The translations under genes were made by a program, and so were the position numbers. Below, piece after piece: positions 7,551 to 16,172 of a DNA stretch of 64,000 bases. Numbering within the stretch: the first letter of the stretch is position 1; each line of letters starts with the position of its first letter. The notes beneath the pieces were generated by a model. That model had not been told where the DNA came from and searched no databases. It was given only the letters and a program-made list of their open reading frames with translations. Source of the stretch: Vulcanimicrobiota bacterium (lineage in GTDB: Bacteria > Vulcanimicrobiota > Vulcanimicrobiia > Vulcanimicrobiales > Vulcanimicrobiaceae); contig DAIDHQ010000013.1 in assembly GCA_027459645.1 (NCBI GenBank), positions 1 through 64,000 of the forward strand, given 5' to 3'.

Positions 7551-9106
7551 TATGAATGCAGCGCCTCGTCGTACCAGTGCTCGAGATCGCGGTGATACGC
7601 ATCGAGCGCGGATTGGTTCAAATAGATCATGTGGCCGGACGGGTAGAAGCCGAAGCTGACGTTCTTCTGCAGATTCGGCGGCAGGTTGAGATGCTGCAGC
7701 GCGTAGTGCGTCGCAAGCCACGGCGTCGCGAAGTCGTAGTAGCCGTTGGCCGAAAAGACCAGCATCTGCGGATTCGAAGCCATCGTCTGCGCGAGCGCCG
7801 GAACGACGTTGATATCGCCTTCGCCGCCCTTCCACGAACGCAGGCCACCCTGATAAATCAAGCGGTAGGTATCATAGTTGTACGGCAACGCCGGGTTGTA
7901 TTTGAGCACGTCACGCAGATAGGCGTTGACGGCCGTCGTATACGGCGCCGTCATGGCGTCGTTGCTCGCATCACCGCGCGGGTTCGTCGCTTCCGGATCG
8001 AGCGTGGTGACGGCGAAACGCGAATCGTACCGCCCGAGCGTCTGGCCCTGATTGCGCATGAGCTCGGCCAGGAAGCGAGCGTAGGGCACCATCAAATGCT
8101 CCCGCACCAGATACTGCACCGGCAGACCGATGTAACCGTGCATCTGTTGCGCCATCGAACGCATCGCGCCGGCGCTCAATGTGTCGCCCTTCATCAAGGC
8201 ATGCAGATACGACGTCATTGCAAAATGCGCCGCATCGTTGACGAACGCTTCTTCCGTTCCACGGTGCGGCACCATGTTGTGATACCACGCGGTGGCGGCC
8301 ATCGTCGGAAAGTAGAGCGCGTATCCCATGTCGCCGCCGCCGATCGCCGAGTAAAGGTAGGGATAGTTCTGCGACCAGTCGAGGTGGAAATCGAGCACGC
8401 TCGATTGCGACACGATGCCGTTGAGTGAGATGCCCTGATTGAAGAGCACCTGCGAGAGCTCGGCCGAGCGCGGCGTACCGTAGCTCTCGCCGAAGAGAAA
8501 CTTCGGCGAATTCCAGCGGTGGAATTTCGTGATGTAGTTCGTGATGAATTGCGCGAATGCGTTCGCATCGTGGCGCAGGCCGAAGAAATCCTTCGGCTTT
8601 CCGACGCCCATGATGCGGCCGAATCCGGTGTTCGGCATGTCGACGAAGACCAGATCGGTTTTGTCGAGGATCGAATCGTGATTGGCAATCCAATGATAGG
8701 GCGGCGAGCCCGCAAGCCGGTCACCCGGCGTCTCGACGTGAACCGGCCCGACTGATCCCATCAGCAGCCACATCGTCGAACTTCCCGGGCCGCCGTTGTA
8801 CAAGAACGTTACCGGCCGGCGCGGATCGTTGCCGACCGTGTACGCGACGTAGGACATCTTTGCCGTCGGCTGATTCTTGGCGTTGCGCAGCGTGATCGTC
8901 CCGACGCGCGCCGTGTACGCGATCGTCTTTCCGTCGATCGCAATCGTGTGTTGCGTGACGGCATCGGGTGGAAATTCGGCCGCGAGCGATACGGCCGGAG
9001 GCGCGGGCGGCGCCTTTTTTGAGGCGGCCGGATTGGGCTTAGCGGCCGCGGTAAACGGCACGGCGGCAAACGCGCATGCCATCGCCGTTGCGAGGAAGCG
9101 TTTCAA
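7550..9106 (-). CDS. Exported S10 serine carboxypeptidase-like peptidase, upstream copy
   Basis: The first of the tandem S10 pair, 518 residues, with a signal peptide (MACAFAAVPFTAAAKPN) and a short Pro/Ala-rich spacer. It has the same catalytic set as its neighbour: GGPGSSTMW, FGESYG, ANGYYDFATP and PSGHMIYL. The start codon is TTG, nine bases after an AGGAGA ribosome binding site. That site is the 3' arm of a seven-base-pair hairpin (9116-9135), so initiation may be restrained. It follows the aminotransferase and exported-protein genes on the same strand. Confidence 0.9.
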   Translation of the reverse strand: MKRFLATAMACAFAAVPFTAAAKPNPAASKKAPPAPPAVSLAAEFPPDAVTQHTIAIDGKTIAYTARVGTITLRNAKNQPTAKMSYVAYTVGNDPRRPVTFLYNGGPGSSTMWLLMGSVGPVHVETPGDRLAGSPPYHWIANHDSILDKTDLVFVDMPNTGFGRIMGVGKPKDFFGLRHDANAFAQFITNYITKFHRWNSPKFLFGESYGTPRSAELSQVLFNQGISLNGIVSQSSVLDFHLDWSQNYPYLYSAIGGGDMGYALYFPTMAATAWYHNMVPHRGTEEAFVNDAAHFAMTSYLHALMKGDTLSAGAMRSMAQQMHGYIGLPVQYLVREHLMVPYARFLAELMRNQGQTLGRYDSRFAVTTLDPEATNPRGDASNDAMTAPYTTAVNAYLRDVLKYNPALPYNYDTYRLIYQGGLRSWKGGEGDINVVPALAQTMASNPQMLVFSANGYYDFATPWLATHYALQHLNLPPNLQKNVSFGFYPSGHMIYLNQSALDAYHRDLEHWYDEALHS

Positions 9107-9115
9107 CGTTCGATC

Positions 9116-9135
9116 TCTCCTGGTATTGCAGGAGA
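9116..9135 (-). promoter_or_regulatory. Hairpin masking the ribosome binding site of the S10 gene pair
   Basis: In the leftward mRNA, TCTCCTG is followed by a six-base loop and CAGGAGA, a perfect seven-pair stem. The 3' arm is the Shine-Dalgarno sequence for the TTG start at 9106. Sequestration of the only good ribosome binding site is visible directly; regulation by temperature, ligand or protein is inference. Confidence 0.55.
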
Positions 9136-9170
9136 TTGTCTCTGTGCTTCCCGCGCGCCATCTCCTGCCG

Positions 9171-9785
9171 CTAGACGCGCGTAACGGTCAGATTCTGCGA
9201 CGGAATCGAAATCAAATCTGGAACCAGGGTCGCCGGATTGTACCAAATCGTGAAGGGCGCTTGCGGATTGGAAAACGCGACCGCAACGTCTCCGGCCGGG
9301 CCGCCCGTTGCGGCTGCGGTTTGCGGCGCAAGCTGCAACGATTGCCCCATCGACGGCAACACGGCGCACACCGGAGCATCTTTCCAAGCCTCCATCTGTT
9401 CGGGCAAAGCGACGAAGCCCGCGATCGTGCCGAGATCGACGAAAACGAAATGCGCGACGCCTGCGGGGAGCGCCACGTTGCGCGCTTGTCCCTGCGCGGT
9501 GGTGACGTTCGCGACACCGTTGGCCACCGTTGCGGCATCGGTCATCGCGTGGCCGCCCATCGTGCCGCTGGCCCGATAACTTGCCGGGCTGAGGTCGGGA
9601 TTGAGCGTCAGCGTTGCGTTTGCATTGCCGCTCGTGCCGAGGTACGTTCCCTGAACGTGCTCGGTGATCGACGTTCCGCCGTTTTGCACCTGAACGGTCG
9701 ACGTTCCCAAATCGGCACCGTTGTAGGTCGTCTTATAGGTATAGGTTCCGTTGGCGAGCGCTGCGGCTAAAACCAATCCGATCAT
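9171..9785 (-). CDS. Exported protein of unknown function
   Basis: A 204-residue product with a short N-terminal hydrophobic stretch (MIGLVLAAALANG) and a beta-rich, Thr/Asn/Gly-rich body. The layout (TYTYKTTYNGADLGTSTVQV, later APFTIWYNPATLVPDLI) resembles periplasmic lipocalin-like or DUF3108-like proteins, but I cannot name the family. Its ATG overlaps the aminotransferase stop as ATGA. It is followed by the S10 peptidases 64 bases downstream. Confidence 0.7.
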   Translation of the reverse strand: MIGLVLAAALANGTYTYKTTYNGADLGTSTVQVQNGGTSITEHVQGTYLGTSGNANATLTLNPDLSPASYRASGTMGGHAMTDAATVANGVANVTTAQGQARNVALPAGVAHFVFVDLGTIAGFVALPEQMEAWKDAPVCAVLPSMGQSLQLAPQTAAATGGPAGDVAVAFSNPQAPFTIWYNPATLVPDLISIPSQNLTVTRV

Positions 9786-10912
9786 ACTGCTTTTCTTACC
9801 TCTGCGAGCAAGCGATCGATGTCACTTTCATCGTTGTACCCGTGGGGCGCGACGCGGATGCCGCTTGCGCGCCAAGTCGTGATGATCCCCTCGCGCTGGA
9901 TCGTCTTCCCAAGCTCGACGCTGTCGCGCCCCGGAATGGAGAACGTTACGATGCCCGACGAGATTCCCGGCCCGCGTAAAGAATGAATCGTGGCTCCCAG
10001 GCCGCGCAGCCCTTCACACAAGCGATCGGTCAGCGCCACGACGTGCGCGCCAATCCGTGCCGTTCCGGCTTCTTCGATCGCATCGATCGACCGCTCCAGC
10101 GAGAGCGCGCCGAGAAAATTCGGCGTACCGCCTTCGAATCGGGAGGCATCGTTTATGTAGGGCTGATCGTAGTTGAAGAAATCCCACATGTCGGCCATCG
10201 ATCGCCAGCCCGGCACCCCGAGCTGCAAGCGCTCGAGCAACGAAGAGCGTATGTAGAGAAAGCCGACGCCTTGCAGCGCGAGCATCCATTTCGCGCCGCT
10301 GCCGTAGAGCGCATCGATGCCGAGTTCGCGCACGTCGAGCGGAAACGCACCCAGCCCTTGGATCGCGTCGACGCAAAACAAGGCATCGCCCGCGTGCGCG
10401 ATTTCGGCCAAGGCGCCAAGATCGTGGCGATAGCCGTCGGCGAAGGAAACCCAGGAGACGGAAACCAGACGCGTGTGCGGCGTCATCTCGCGCCGCAAGC
10501 GGTCGGGCGTGATGCGTTCGTTCGCGGTGGGCAGCAGGCGTACGTTGACGCCGCGCGCGCGCAGCGCAAGCCAGGGAATCGCGTTCGAGGGAAACTCGTT
10601 GTCGCCCAGGAGTATCTCGTCGCCGTCGCGCCAATCGATGCCGAGCGCGATCGCGTTTGCGCCGTCGCCGGTGTTGCGCAAGACCGCGATTTCCGAACCG
10701 CTCGCGCCGATGAAACGGCCGATGCGCTCGCGGAACGCCGGCATCTGCGCTTCGATCGGCCACACGCCCATCACGCCGCGTTCGGCGTGTCCCGCCACGA
10801 ATGCATCGACCGCCTCACGCGTACGCTTCGGCAGCACGCCGACCGCAGCGTGATTCAAATACGTGAGGTTCTCGGTAACGGCAAATTCGGAACGTGCTAA
10901 AGGCGTCTGCAT
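9782..10912 (-). CDS. Class V aminotransferase (cysteine desulfurase-like fold)
   Basis: A PLP-dependent enzyme of 376 residues. The N-terminal YLNHAAVGVLP, the PLP-contacting FCVDAIQGLG and the Schiff-base lysine in YGSGAKWML are all present, followed by the GTPNFLGALSL motif. The catalytic cysteine loop of true NifS/IscS is not evident, so the reaction could be an aminotransferase, lyase or epimerase-type step (isopenicillin-N-epimerase group). It is the first gene of a leftward operon ending in the S10 peptidases. Confidence 0.85.
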   Translation of the reverse strand: MQTPLARSEFAVTENLTYLNHAAVGVLPKRTREAVDAFVAGHAERGVMGVWPIEAQMPAFRERIGRFIGASGSEIAVLRNTGDGANAIALGIDWRDGDEILLGDNEFPSNAIPWLALRARGVNVRLLPTANERITPDRLRREMTPHTRLVSVSWVSFADGYRHDLGALAEIAHAGDALFCVDAIQGLGAFPLDVRELGIDALYGSGAKWMLALQGVGFLYIRSSLLERLQLGVPGWRSMADMWDFFNYDQPYINDASRFEGGTPNFLGALSLERSIDAIEEAGTARIGAHVVALTDRLCEGLRGLGATIHSLRGPGISSGIVTFSIPGRDSVELGKTIQREGIITTWRASGIRVAPHGYNDESDIDRLLAEVRKAV

Positions 10913-10927
10913 TCCCAGGGTTGATGC

Positions 10928-10974
10928 GGTCCTTCGACTGCGGCGTCCTGCGGACGCCTCCGCTCAGGATGACA
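10928..10974. repeat. Dispersed REP-like repeat, copy A
   Basis: The segment has the two hallmark ends of the window's dispersed element: GGTCCTTCG at one side and GCTCAGGATGACA at the other, with a GC-rich palindromic middle (GGCGTCC/GGACGCC). It lies between the aminotransferase start and the phoU stop. The same ends recur near 15.5, 20.55, 48.4 and 49.7 kb. Confidence 0.75.
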
Positions 10975-11070
10975 CGCTTCTCGAGTTTTGCGATGCTGTT
11001 TAGGAGCGGAAAGGTGACGTGGTCAAAGACGACCACGAGCCTTTCCGCGACGACAACAGCGCGCAAAAGA

Positions 11071-11706
11071 CTACGTGGTACCGATCATGTCCTTTGTGTG
11101 CCAGGCAATATTCCCCGCCCGGTCTCCGCACCGTTCGAGCGATGCGAGGACGAACAGAAAGCGCGTGCCGGCGCGAACGAGTTCCGGATCTTCCTGCATC
11201 TCTTCTTGCAGCAGCTTGATGCTGCGCTTGTAGAGCTTGTCGACTTCGTCGTCGCGCTCGATGACTTGGCTCGCGAGATTCGCGTCGCGTTCGGTGTAAG
11301 CGCGCATCGCATCGAGCAGCATGCCGTGGGCGACGCTTGCGATACGATCGATCTCGACCTTCTGCGGGCGCAACGGGTGATCGGCAAGCTTGATCGCGTT
11401 TTTGGCGATATCGACGGCATAGTCGCCGATTCGTTCGAGATCGGTCGCGATTTCCAGCATCGCCGCGATTTCGCGCAGCTCACCGGCGACCGGCTGTTGG
11501 CGCCAGATCAGCTCGATGCAGTGCGATTCGATGCGGCGGCGGAGGTCGTCGATGGCGTCGTCGCCTGCCACGACGCGGCCACCGGCCGTCGCATCGCGAC
11601 GATCGAGCGCCTCGACGGCAACGCGAATCGCGTCGCCGCAGAGCGCGCCGAGCCGCACGACGTCGAGTCGAGTGGATTCCAGCGCTTCGTGATAGGCGGT
11701 ACGCAC
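11071..11706 (-). CDS. phoU: PhoU phosphate-signalling protein
   Basis: A 211-residue cytoplasmic helical protein with the duplicated PhoU domain. Each half carries the metal-binding E/DxxxD-type motif: ATDLERIGDYAVDIA (about 88-102) and ASLERCGDRAGNIAWH near the C-terminus. PhoU restrains PhoR and the Pst transporter. It uses a GTG start at 11706 with GGAGG upstream. It is isolated from the pst genes of this window, which lie more than 30 kb away at 42.5-45.5 kb. Confidence 0.92.
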   Translation of the reverse strand: MRTAYHEALESTRLDVVRLGALCGDAIRVAVEALDRRDATAGGRVVAGDDAIDDLRRRIESHCIELIWRQQPVAGELREIAAMLEIATDLERIGDYAVDIAKNAIKLADHPLRPQKVEIDRIASVAHGMLLDAMRAYTERDANLASQVIERDDEVDKLYKRSIKLLQEEMQEDPELVRAGTRFLFVLASLERCGDRAGNIAWHTKDMIGTT

Positions 11707-11815
11707 CGGTAGGAGTTCCTCCCGTAGAATTGAGCTTCAGAGGTGAGTCTACCGCACGGTAGAGAAAGCCCCTGCGCCCTTTATCAAACCATAAGAGTCC
11801 CGAGGAGTGAAGGTT

Positions 11816-12670
11816 TTGTCAGAGATCAAAACGGTCGGCGTCTGTGGTGCCGGACTGATGGGTAACGGCATCGCTCAGACCTGCGCCACCGCAGGCTTCG
11901 ACGTCGTGCTCATGGAGGTGGCCGACGAGCCGCTCAAGCGCGGCCTTGCCGCTATTGCCAAATCGCTCGATAAATTCGTCGAAAAAGGCAAGATGCCGGC
12001 GGCGGATCGCGATGCCGCGGTTGGTCGCATTCGCGGTACGACGAAGGTCGAAGACCTCAAAAACTGCGACCTCGTGATCGAGGCGATCGTCGAAAACGTC
12101 GAGATCAAGACGAAGCTGTTCCAGCAACTCGACGATTTGCTCGCCCCCCATGCAATCATTGCCAGTAATACCTCGAGCCTGTGCGTCATCGAGCTGGCCG
12201 CCAAGACCAAGCGCCCGAATCGCGTCGCCGGGCTGCATTTCTTCAATCCCGTGCCCATCATGAAGCTCGTCGAGGTCGTGAAGACCATCGCGACGACGCA
12301 AGACGTCGTCGACGCGCTCTTCGCATTCGCGACGAAGCTCGGCAAAGAGCCGATCCTGGCGCAAGACACGCCGGGCTTCGTCGTCAACCGGCTGCTGATC
12401 CCATACCTGCTCTACGCGATTCGCTGCTACGAGCAGGGTCTTGCGAGCAAAGAAGACATCGACAAAGGCATGAAGCTCGGTTGCGGTTATCCGATGGGGC
12501 CGTTCGAACTACTCGATTTCGTCGGGTTGGATACGACGTATTACATCGCCGAGATCATGTTCGATGAATTCAAAGACCCGATGATGGCCGCGCCGCCGCT
12601 GCTCAAGCGCATGGTGCTGGCCGGACGCTACGGCCGCAAGAGCGGAAAGGGCTTCTATGACTACGCTTGA
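11816..12670 (+). CDS. 3-hydroxyacyl-CoA (3-hydroxybutyryl-CoA) dehydrogenase
   Basis: An NAD(P)-dependent dehydrogenase of short-chain 3-hydroxyacyl-CoA. The Rossmann motif VGVCGAGLMGNGIA opens the protein. The catalytic Ser/His/Glu region is seen in SNTSSL, LHFFNPVPIMKLVEVV and the C-terminal YPMGPFELLDFVGLD. Length (about 284 aa) fits the Hbd/PaaH family. I prefer the TTG at 11816 because GGAG ends eight bases before it; the GTG at 11807 would overlap the ribosome binding site. Its stop overlaps the enoyl-CoA hydratase start by 14 bases, so the two act as consecutive steps of fatty acid or butyrate metabolism. Confidence 0.92.
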   Translation: MSEIKTVGVCGAGLMGNGIAQTCATAGFDVVLMEVADEPLKRGLAAIAKSLDKFVEKGKMPAADRDAAVGRIRGTTKVEDLKNCDLVIEAIVENVEIKTKLFQQLDDLLAPHAIIASNTSSLCVIELAAKTKRPNRVAGLHFFNPVPIMKLVEVVKTIATTQDVVDALFAFATKLGKEPILAQDTPGFVVNRLLIPYLLYAIRCYEQGLASKEDIDKGMKLGCGYPMGPFELLDFVGLDTTYYIAEIMFDEFKDPMMAAPPLLKRMVLAGRYGRKSGKGFYDYA

Positions 12671-13457
12671 TCGCGGGTTCGAAACGATCGTCGTCGAGCA
12701 CGACGGTCCCGTGGGCATCGTCACGCTCAATCGTCCGAGCGTCCTCAACGCGCTCAACGCGCAGCTTCTCGACGAAGTCTCGCGCGCGCTCGCGGAACTC
12801 GAAGGCGACGACGCGGTTCGCGCGATCATTGTCACCGGCGCGGGCGAAAAAGCCTTTGCCGCAGGCGCGGACATAGGCGAACTCAACGCGCTCAAAAATG
12901 CCGTTGAAGGCGCCGGAAAAGCGCGTACGGGTCAAATGCTTACGCTGCAGATCGAGCGGATGAACACGCCGGTCATCATGGCGGTCAACGGCTTTGCGCT
13001 CGGCGGCGGATGCGAACTTGCGATGGCGGGCGATATCCGTATTGCAAGCGACAAGGCGAAGTTCGGCCAGCCGGAAGTAAATCTGGGGCTCATTCCCGGC
13101 TACGGCGGTTCGCAGCGTACCACGCGTTTGGTCGGCAAAGGCATGGCGATGTACCTCTGCTTGAGCGGCGAGATCATCGACGCGCAACTCGCACTGCAGA
13201 TCGGCCTCGTCGATCGCGTCGTCCCTCACGCCGAACTGATGGAAGCGGCGAAAAAGCTCGCGACCACGATCGCGCAGAAAGCGCCGCTCGCAATCGCGGC
13301 GTGCAAGCGCGTCATCAACGGCGGCGCACACCTTCCGATGCAGGAGGCGCTCGAACTCGAGGCTCTGGCGTTCGGTACGCTGGTCGACACCGAAGACTTC
13401 CGCGAAGGCACGGGCGCGTTCTTGGAAAAGCGCAAGCCCGACTGGAAAAACCGCTAA
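12657..13457 (+). CDS. Enoyl-CoA hydratase (crotonase family)
   Basis: A 266-residue crotonase that hydrates short-chain trans-2-enoyl-CoA. The oxyanion-hole segments AAGADIGEL and NGFALGGGCELAMAGD are present. Both catalytic glutamates are retained: the Glu in GGGCELAM and the Glu in QPEVNLGLIPGYGG. Translation is coupled to the upstream dehydrogenase by a 14-base overlap, giving the hydratase-dehydrogenase pair. A thiolase on the opposite strand about 3 kb downstream could complete the cycle. Confidence 0.93.
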   Translation: MTTLDRGFETIVVEHDGPVGIVTLNRPSVLNALNAQLLDEVSRALAELEGDDAVRAIIVTGAGEKAFAAGADIGELNALKNAVEGAGKARTGQMLTLQIERMNTPVIMAVNGFALGGGCELAMAGDIRIASDKAKFGQPEVNLGLIPGYGGSQRTTRLVGKGMAMYLCLSGEIIDAQLALQIGLVDRVVPHAELMEAAKKLATTIAQKAPLAIAACKRVINGGAHLPMQEALELEALAFGTLVDTEDFREGTGAFLEKRKPDWKNR

Positions 13458-13514
13458 GCCGCAAAAGCGGCCGGGCGGTCACGATGGGCGCGCAACACGC
13501 GTCATGTTTGGTAC

Positions 13515-14171
13515 ATGGGCAATTCACGCATCCGTAACATTGCCTGGCTCATAGCGGCGCTGGCTGTGGGGTTCCCTCACGTGACGGTGGCCGGCGACGC
13601 GGGGCCAGGCAAGGAGGTCGGAGCGCTCCGCCACGACGCGGCAATCGTGATAGGCGACCGGCTGGGAACGACCGCGATCTCGATCGACGAGGTTCACATT
13701 GCCGGCCGCAACGCACGCGTGACGTGGCATACCGCAAGCGCCGGCGGTACCGACGAATTCGAACGCCTGCTGGGCGTCTGGGTCGATAGCAAGCGCGCTT
13801 CGGATACGGTGCACGCGCTCGTCGGCGTACGCTTTTCGCCGTCGGTTCCACCGTTTACGATCGAAGCGCGGCTGCCGACCGAAGCCGAGAGCTGGCGCAA
13901 TCAGGTGCTGCACGGCGGCGGTAATGCCTACGCGTTTTTCACGCTGCGCTTCAGCAACGAGCAGCCCGTGGCGTTCCCCGGCGGCAGCGTGGAGGTGTGG
14001 CTGCCGTACTATCCGCCGCAGGACGTGAAGTACGAACTGACCCTCGCCCACGCGGCGCAGCCGCTCGAGCCGGTCTACGGGACGCTCGACGGCAGCGTTA
14101 CGACCTTTCGAATGCCCGGCTTTACCCTTCCGGCCCATGCTAAGTTAATCGGGGAGCTGGACGGGAACTAG
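13515..14171 (+). CDS. Exported protein of unknown function
   Basis: A 218-residue protein with a signal peptide (IAWLIAALAVGFPHVTVAG). The mature part is mainly beta, with conserved-looking Trp/Tyr/Pro positions such as VEVWLPYYPPQDVKYEL. I recognise no family. It precedes the metal transporter gene by six bases, so the pair may form an operon, but no functional link can be drawn. Confidence 0.65.
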   Translation: MGNSRIRNIAWLIAALAVGFPHVTVAGDAGPGKEVGALRHDAAIVIGDRLGTTAISIDEVHIAGRNARVTWHTASAGGTDEFERLLGVWVDSKRASDTVHALVGVRFSPSVPPFTIEARLPTEAESWRNQVLHGGGNAYAFFTLRFSNEQPVAFPGGSVEVWLPYYPPQDVKYELTLAHAAQPLEPVYGTLDGSVTTFRMPGFTLPAHAKLIGELDGN

Positions 14172-14177
14172 CTATGC

Positions 14178-15491
14178 ATGGAATCGGTGGGCAAGTCGGT
14201 TGCGCCGGAGCAAGCGCAGGATCCAGGCGGTAAGCGGCGGCTCTCCGACTGGCTTTCCATCCTTGGGCCGGGGCTGATCACAGGGGCGTCCGACGACGAC
14301 CCCTCAGGCATATCGACCTATTCCGTAGCCGGTGCAACGACCGGCTTTTCAATGCTCTGGCTGCTGCTTCTCACGACCCCGATGATGGCGGTGGTGCAGG
14401 GCATGTGCGCGCGGATCGGCATGGTCTCCGGCGTCGGGCTTGCGAGAAACATGCGCAAGTATCTGCCAGCGTGGCTGCTCTATCCGCTGATGCTATCGGT
14501 CTTTGCCGCGAACATCATCAACGCCGGCGCCGACTTGGAAGGCATGGCCGCATCGTCGCGCATGGTCTTCGGATTACCGCAATGGCCGTGGATTCTGGCC
14601 TACGGCTTTGCACTCGCATTCTTTCAAGTGTTCGTTTCCTATAGAAAGATCGCATCGGTCGTAAAGTGGCTGACGCTCACACTCTTTGCCTACGTCATCA
14701 CGGCATTCGTCGTGCACGCGAACTGGCTGACCGTCGCGCAGCACCTCGTCGTTCCGCACGTCGAGCTAAGCGCGACGTGGCTGACGACCGCGATGGCGTT
14801 GCTCGGCACGACGATTACGCCCTATCTCTTCTTCTGGCAAGCGTGTTTGGAAGTCGAGGAAGAAAAAGCGCTCGGGCGCACGACGATCATGAAGCGTCGC
14901 GGTGCGACCGAACGCGAGATTTCCGATGCCCACATCGACATCAATTTCGGCATGATTTTTTCGAACGTGGTCGCGCTATTTATTATCGTGACGACCGCCG
15001 TGACGTTGAACGCCCACGGCACCACGCACATCGCAACCGCGCAGGACGCTGCCAAAGCGCTCGAGCCGCTTGCCGGAAAGTTCGCCTATCTGCTCTTTAC
15101 GCTGGGCATGGTCGGAACCGGTTTGCTTGCGATTCCGGCGCTCGTCGGATCGTCGGCGTATGTCGCGGCCGAAACGTTCGACTGGAAGCGCGGCCTCGCG
15201 CTTCCGTGGCTAAAAGCGCCGGGTTTCTACGGCACGCTCGTCGTCGGCATGCTCATTGCAATGCTGATGGGCTTCTTCAACATCGATCCGATCGCGGCGC
15301 TGTTCTGGTCCGCCGTCCTCAACGGCATCGTCGCCGTTCCGCTGCTCGCCGTCATCGTCCACTTCGCGAGCGACAAGAAACTGATGCACAAATGGCGCGC
15401 ATCGCTCGCAGCCCGCATCTGGGGTTGGGCGACCGTCGCGGTCATGGGCATCGCCGCCATCTCGATTTTCGTCTTCTGGGGCAAAAGCTAG
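14178..15491 (+). CDS. NRAMP-family divalent metal transporter with altered metal-site motifs
   Basis: A 437-residue inner-membrane transporter with eleven or so hydrophobic helices, related to MntH/NRAMP. The TM1 helix-break motif reads DDDPSGISTY (39-48) instead of the usual DPGN. The TM6 motif at 212-220 is TITPYLFFW, where MntH has a methionine-proline-histidine. Loss of that methionine is the known mark of NRAMP-related magnesium transporters (NRMT), so Mg2+ or hydrated Mn2+ transport is more likely than Fe/Mn uptake; this is inference. It is convergent with tlpA across an inverted repeat. Confidence 0.85.
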   Translation: MESVGKSVAPEQAQDPGGKRRLSDWLSILGPGLITGASDDDPSGISTYSVAGATTGFSMLWLLLLTTPMMAVVQGMCARIGMVSGVGLARNMRKYLPAWLLYPLMLSVFAANIINAGADLEGMAASSRMVFGLPQWPWILAYGFALAFFQVFVSYRKIASVVKWLTLTLFAYVITAFVVHANWLTVAQHLVVPHVELSATWLTTAMALLGTTITPYLFFWQACLEVEEEKALGRTTIMKRRGATEREISDAHIDINFGMIFSNVVALFIIVTTAVTLNAHGTTHIATAQDAAKALEPLAGKFAYLLFTLGMVGTGLLAIPALVGSSAYVAAETFDWKRGLALPWLKAPGFYGTLVVGMLIAMLMGFFNIDPIAALFWSAVLNGIVAVPLLAVIVHFASDKKLMHKWRASLAARIWGWATVAVMGIAAISIFVFWGKS

Positions 15492-15494
15492 CTT

Positions 15495-15638
15495 CTCATC
15501 CTGAGCCAAGACGAAGGATCGCGACGGGACAACGCTTGTCATTCTGAGCGGAGCGAAGCGGAGACGAAGGACCGCGACGGGACAACGCACGTAGCGGTCC
15601 TTCGTCTCCGGCGCTACGCGCCTGCGCTCAGGATGACA
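15495..15638. repeat. Cluster of three REP-like units with a long inverted repeat
   Basis: Three copies of the dispersed element occupy the gap between convergent genes. Units 2 and 3 are inverted: a perfect 16-bp arm at 15560-15575 pairs with 15594-15609, and outer arms 15537-15550 and 15625-15638 match at 13 of 14 positions. The resulting hairpin lies between two gene ends, so it may serve as a bidirectional terminator. No U-run follows, so termination is inferred. Confidence 0.7.
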
Positions 15639-16172
15639 TTACTTTAGCGTTCGTTGCGCGTTTTGCATGGCGAGGCCGATGGCGGGATTGAAGCCCGACC
15701 ACGAGCCGCGGATGCGCCCTTGCGGATCGATGACGACGACCGTCGGAAAGCCGGTCACCTGAAAATACCCTTGCGATACGGAGTGCGGATCGAGCACGAC
15801 GTTTTGCATGTGGTGTTTCTTTGCGAACGGCAACACCAGCGCGCGCGGTTCGCCGACGTCGACGGATACGACTTCGGCATCGGGATGCTGACGCGCATAG
15901 GCTTCGATGAGCGGCGTTTCCAACCGGCACGGTTCGCACCACGTGGCAAAGAAATCGAGAAAGAGCACTTTGCCGCGCGCATCGGTAACGTTGAAGTTTC
16001 CGCCGGTAAGGCGCTGGTACGTCACGTGCGGCGCGGGTTGGGCGTTCGCGTCGCTCTTCAAGACGCGTGGCGCGATGAAGATCTTCCACACGACGAAGCC
16101 GATGACGAGAATCGCGATGATATCGAGGAGGCGGCCCCAGTTGAACCAAGGCCGCCTCGGTTGATCGATCAT
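15639..16172 (-). CDS. TlpA-like membrane-anchored thioredoxin
   Basis: A 177-residue thiol-disulfide oxidoreductase. One N-terminal membrane segment (LLDIIAILVIGFVVWKIFI) anchors a periplasmic thioredoxin fold with active site FFATWCEPCRLE and the cis-proline loop in VTGFPTVVVID. Such proteins reduce or isomerise disulfides, often in cytochrome c maturation, but no cytochrome genes are near. It begins immediately after the TAA of the thiolase gene (stop and start abut with no spacer), so the two are co-translated. Confidence 0.88.
   Translation of the reverse strand: MIDQPRRPWFNWGRLLDIIAILVIGFVVWKIFIAPRVLKSDANAQPAPHVTYQRLTGGNFNVTDARGKVLFLDFFATWCEPCRLETPLIEAYARQHPDAEVVSVDVGEPRALVLPFAKKHHMQNVVLDPHSVSQGYFQVTGFPTVVVIDPQGRIRGSWSGFNPAIGLAMQNAQRTLK

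Noticed and set aside
13458-13480. Terminator after the enoyl-CoA hydratase gene
   Set aside because: A GCCGC-AAAA-GCGGC hairpin is present but no T-run follows it.
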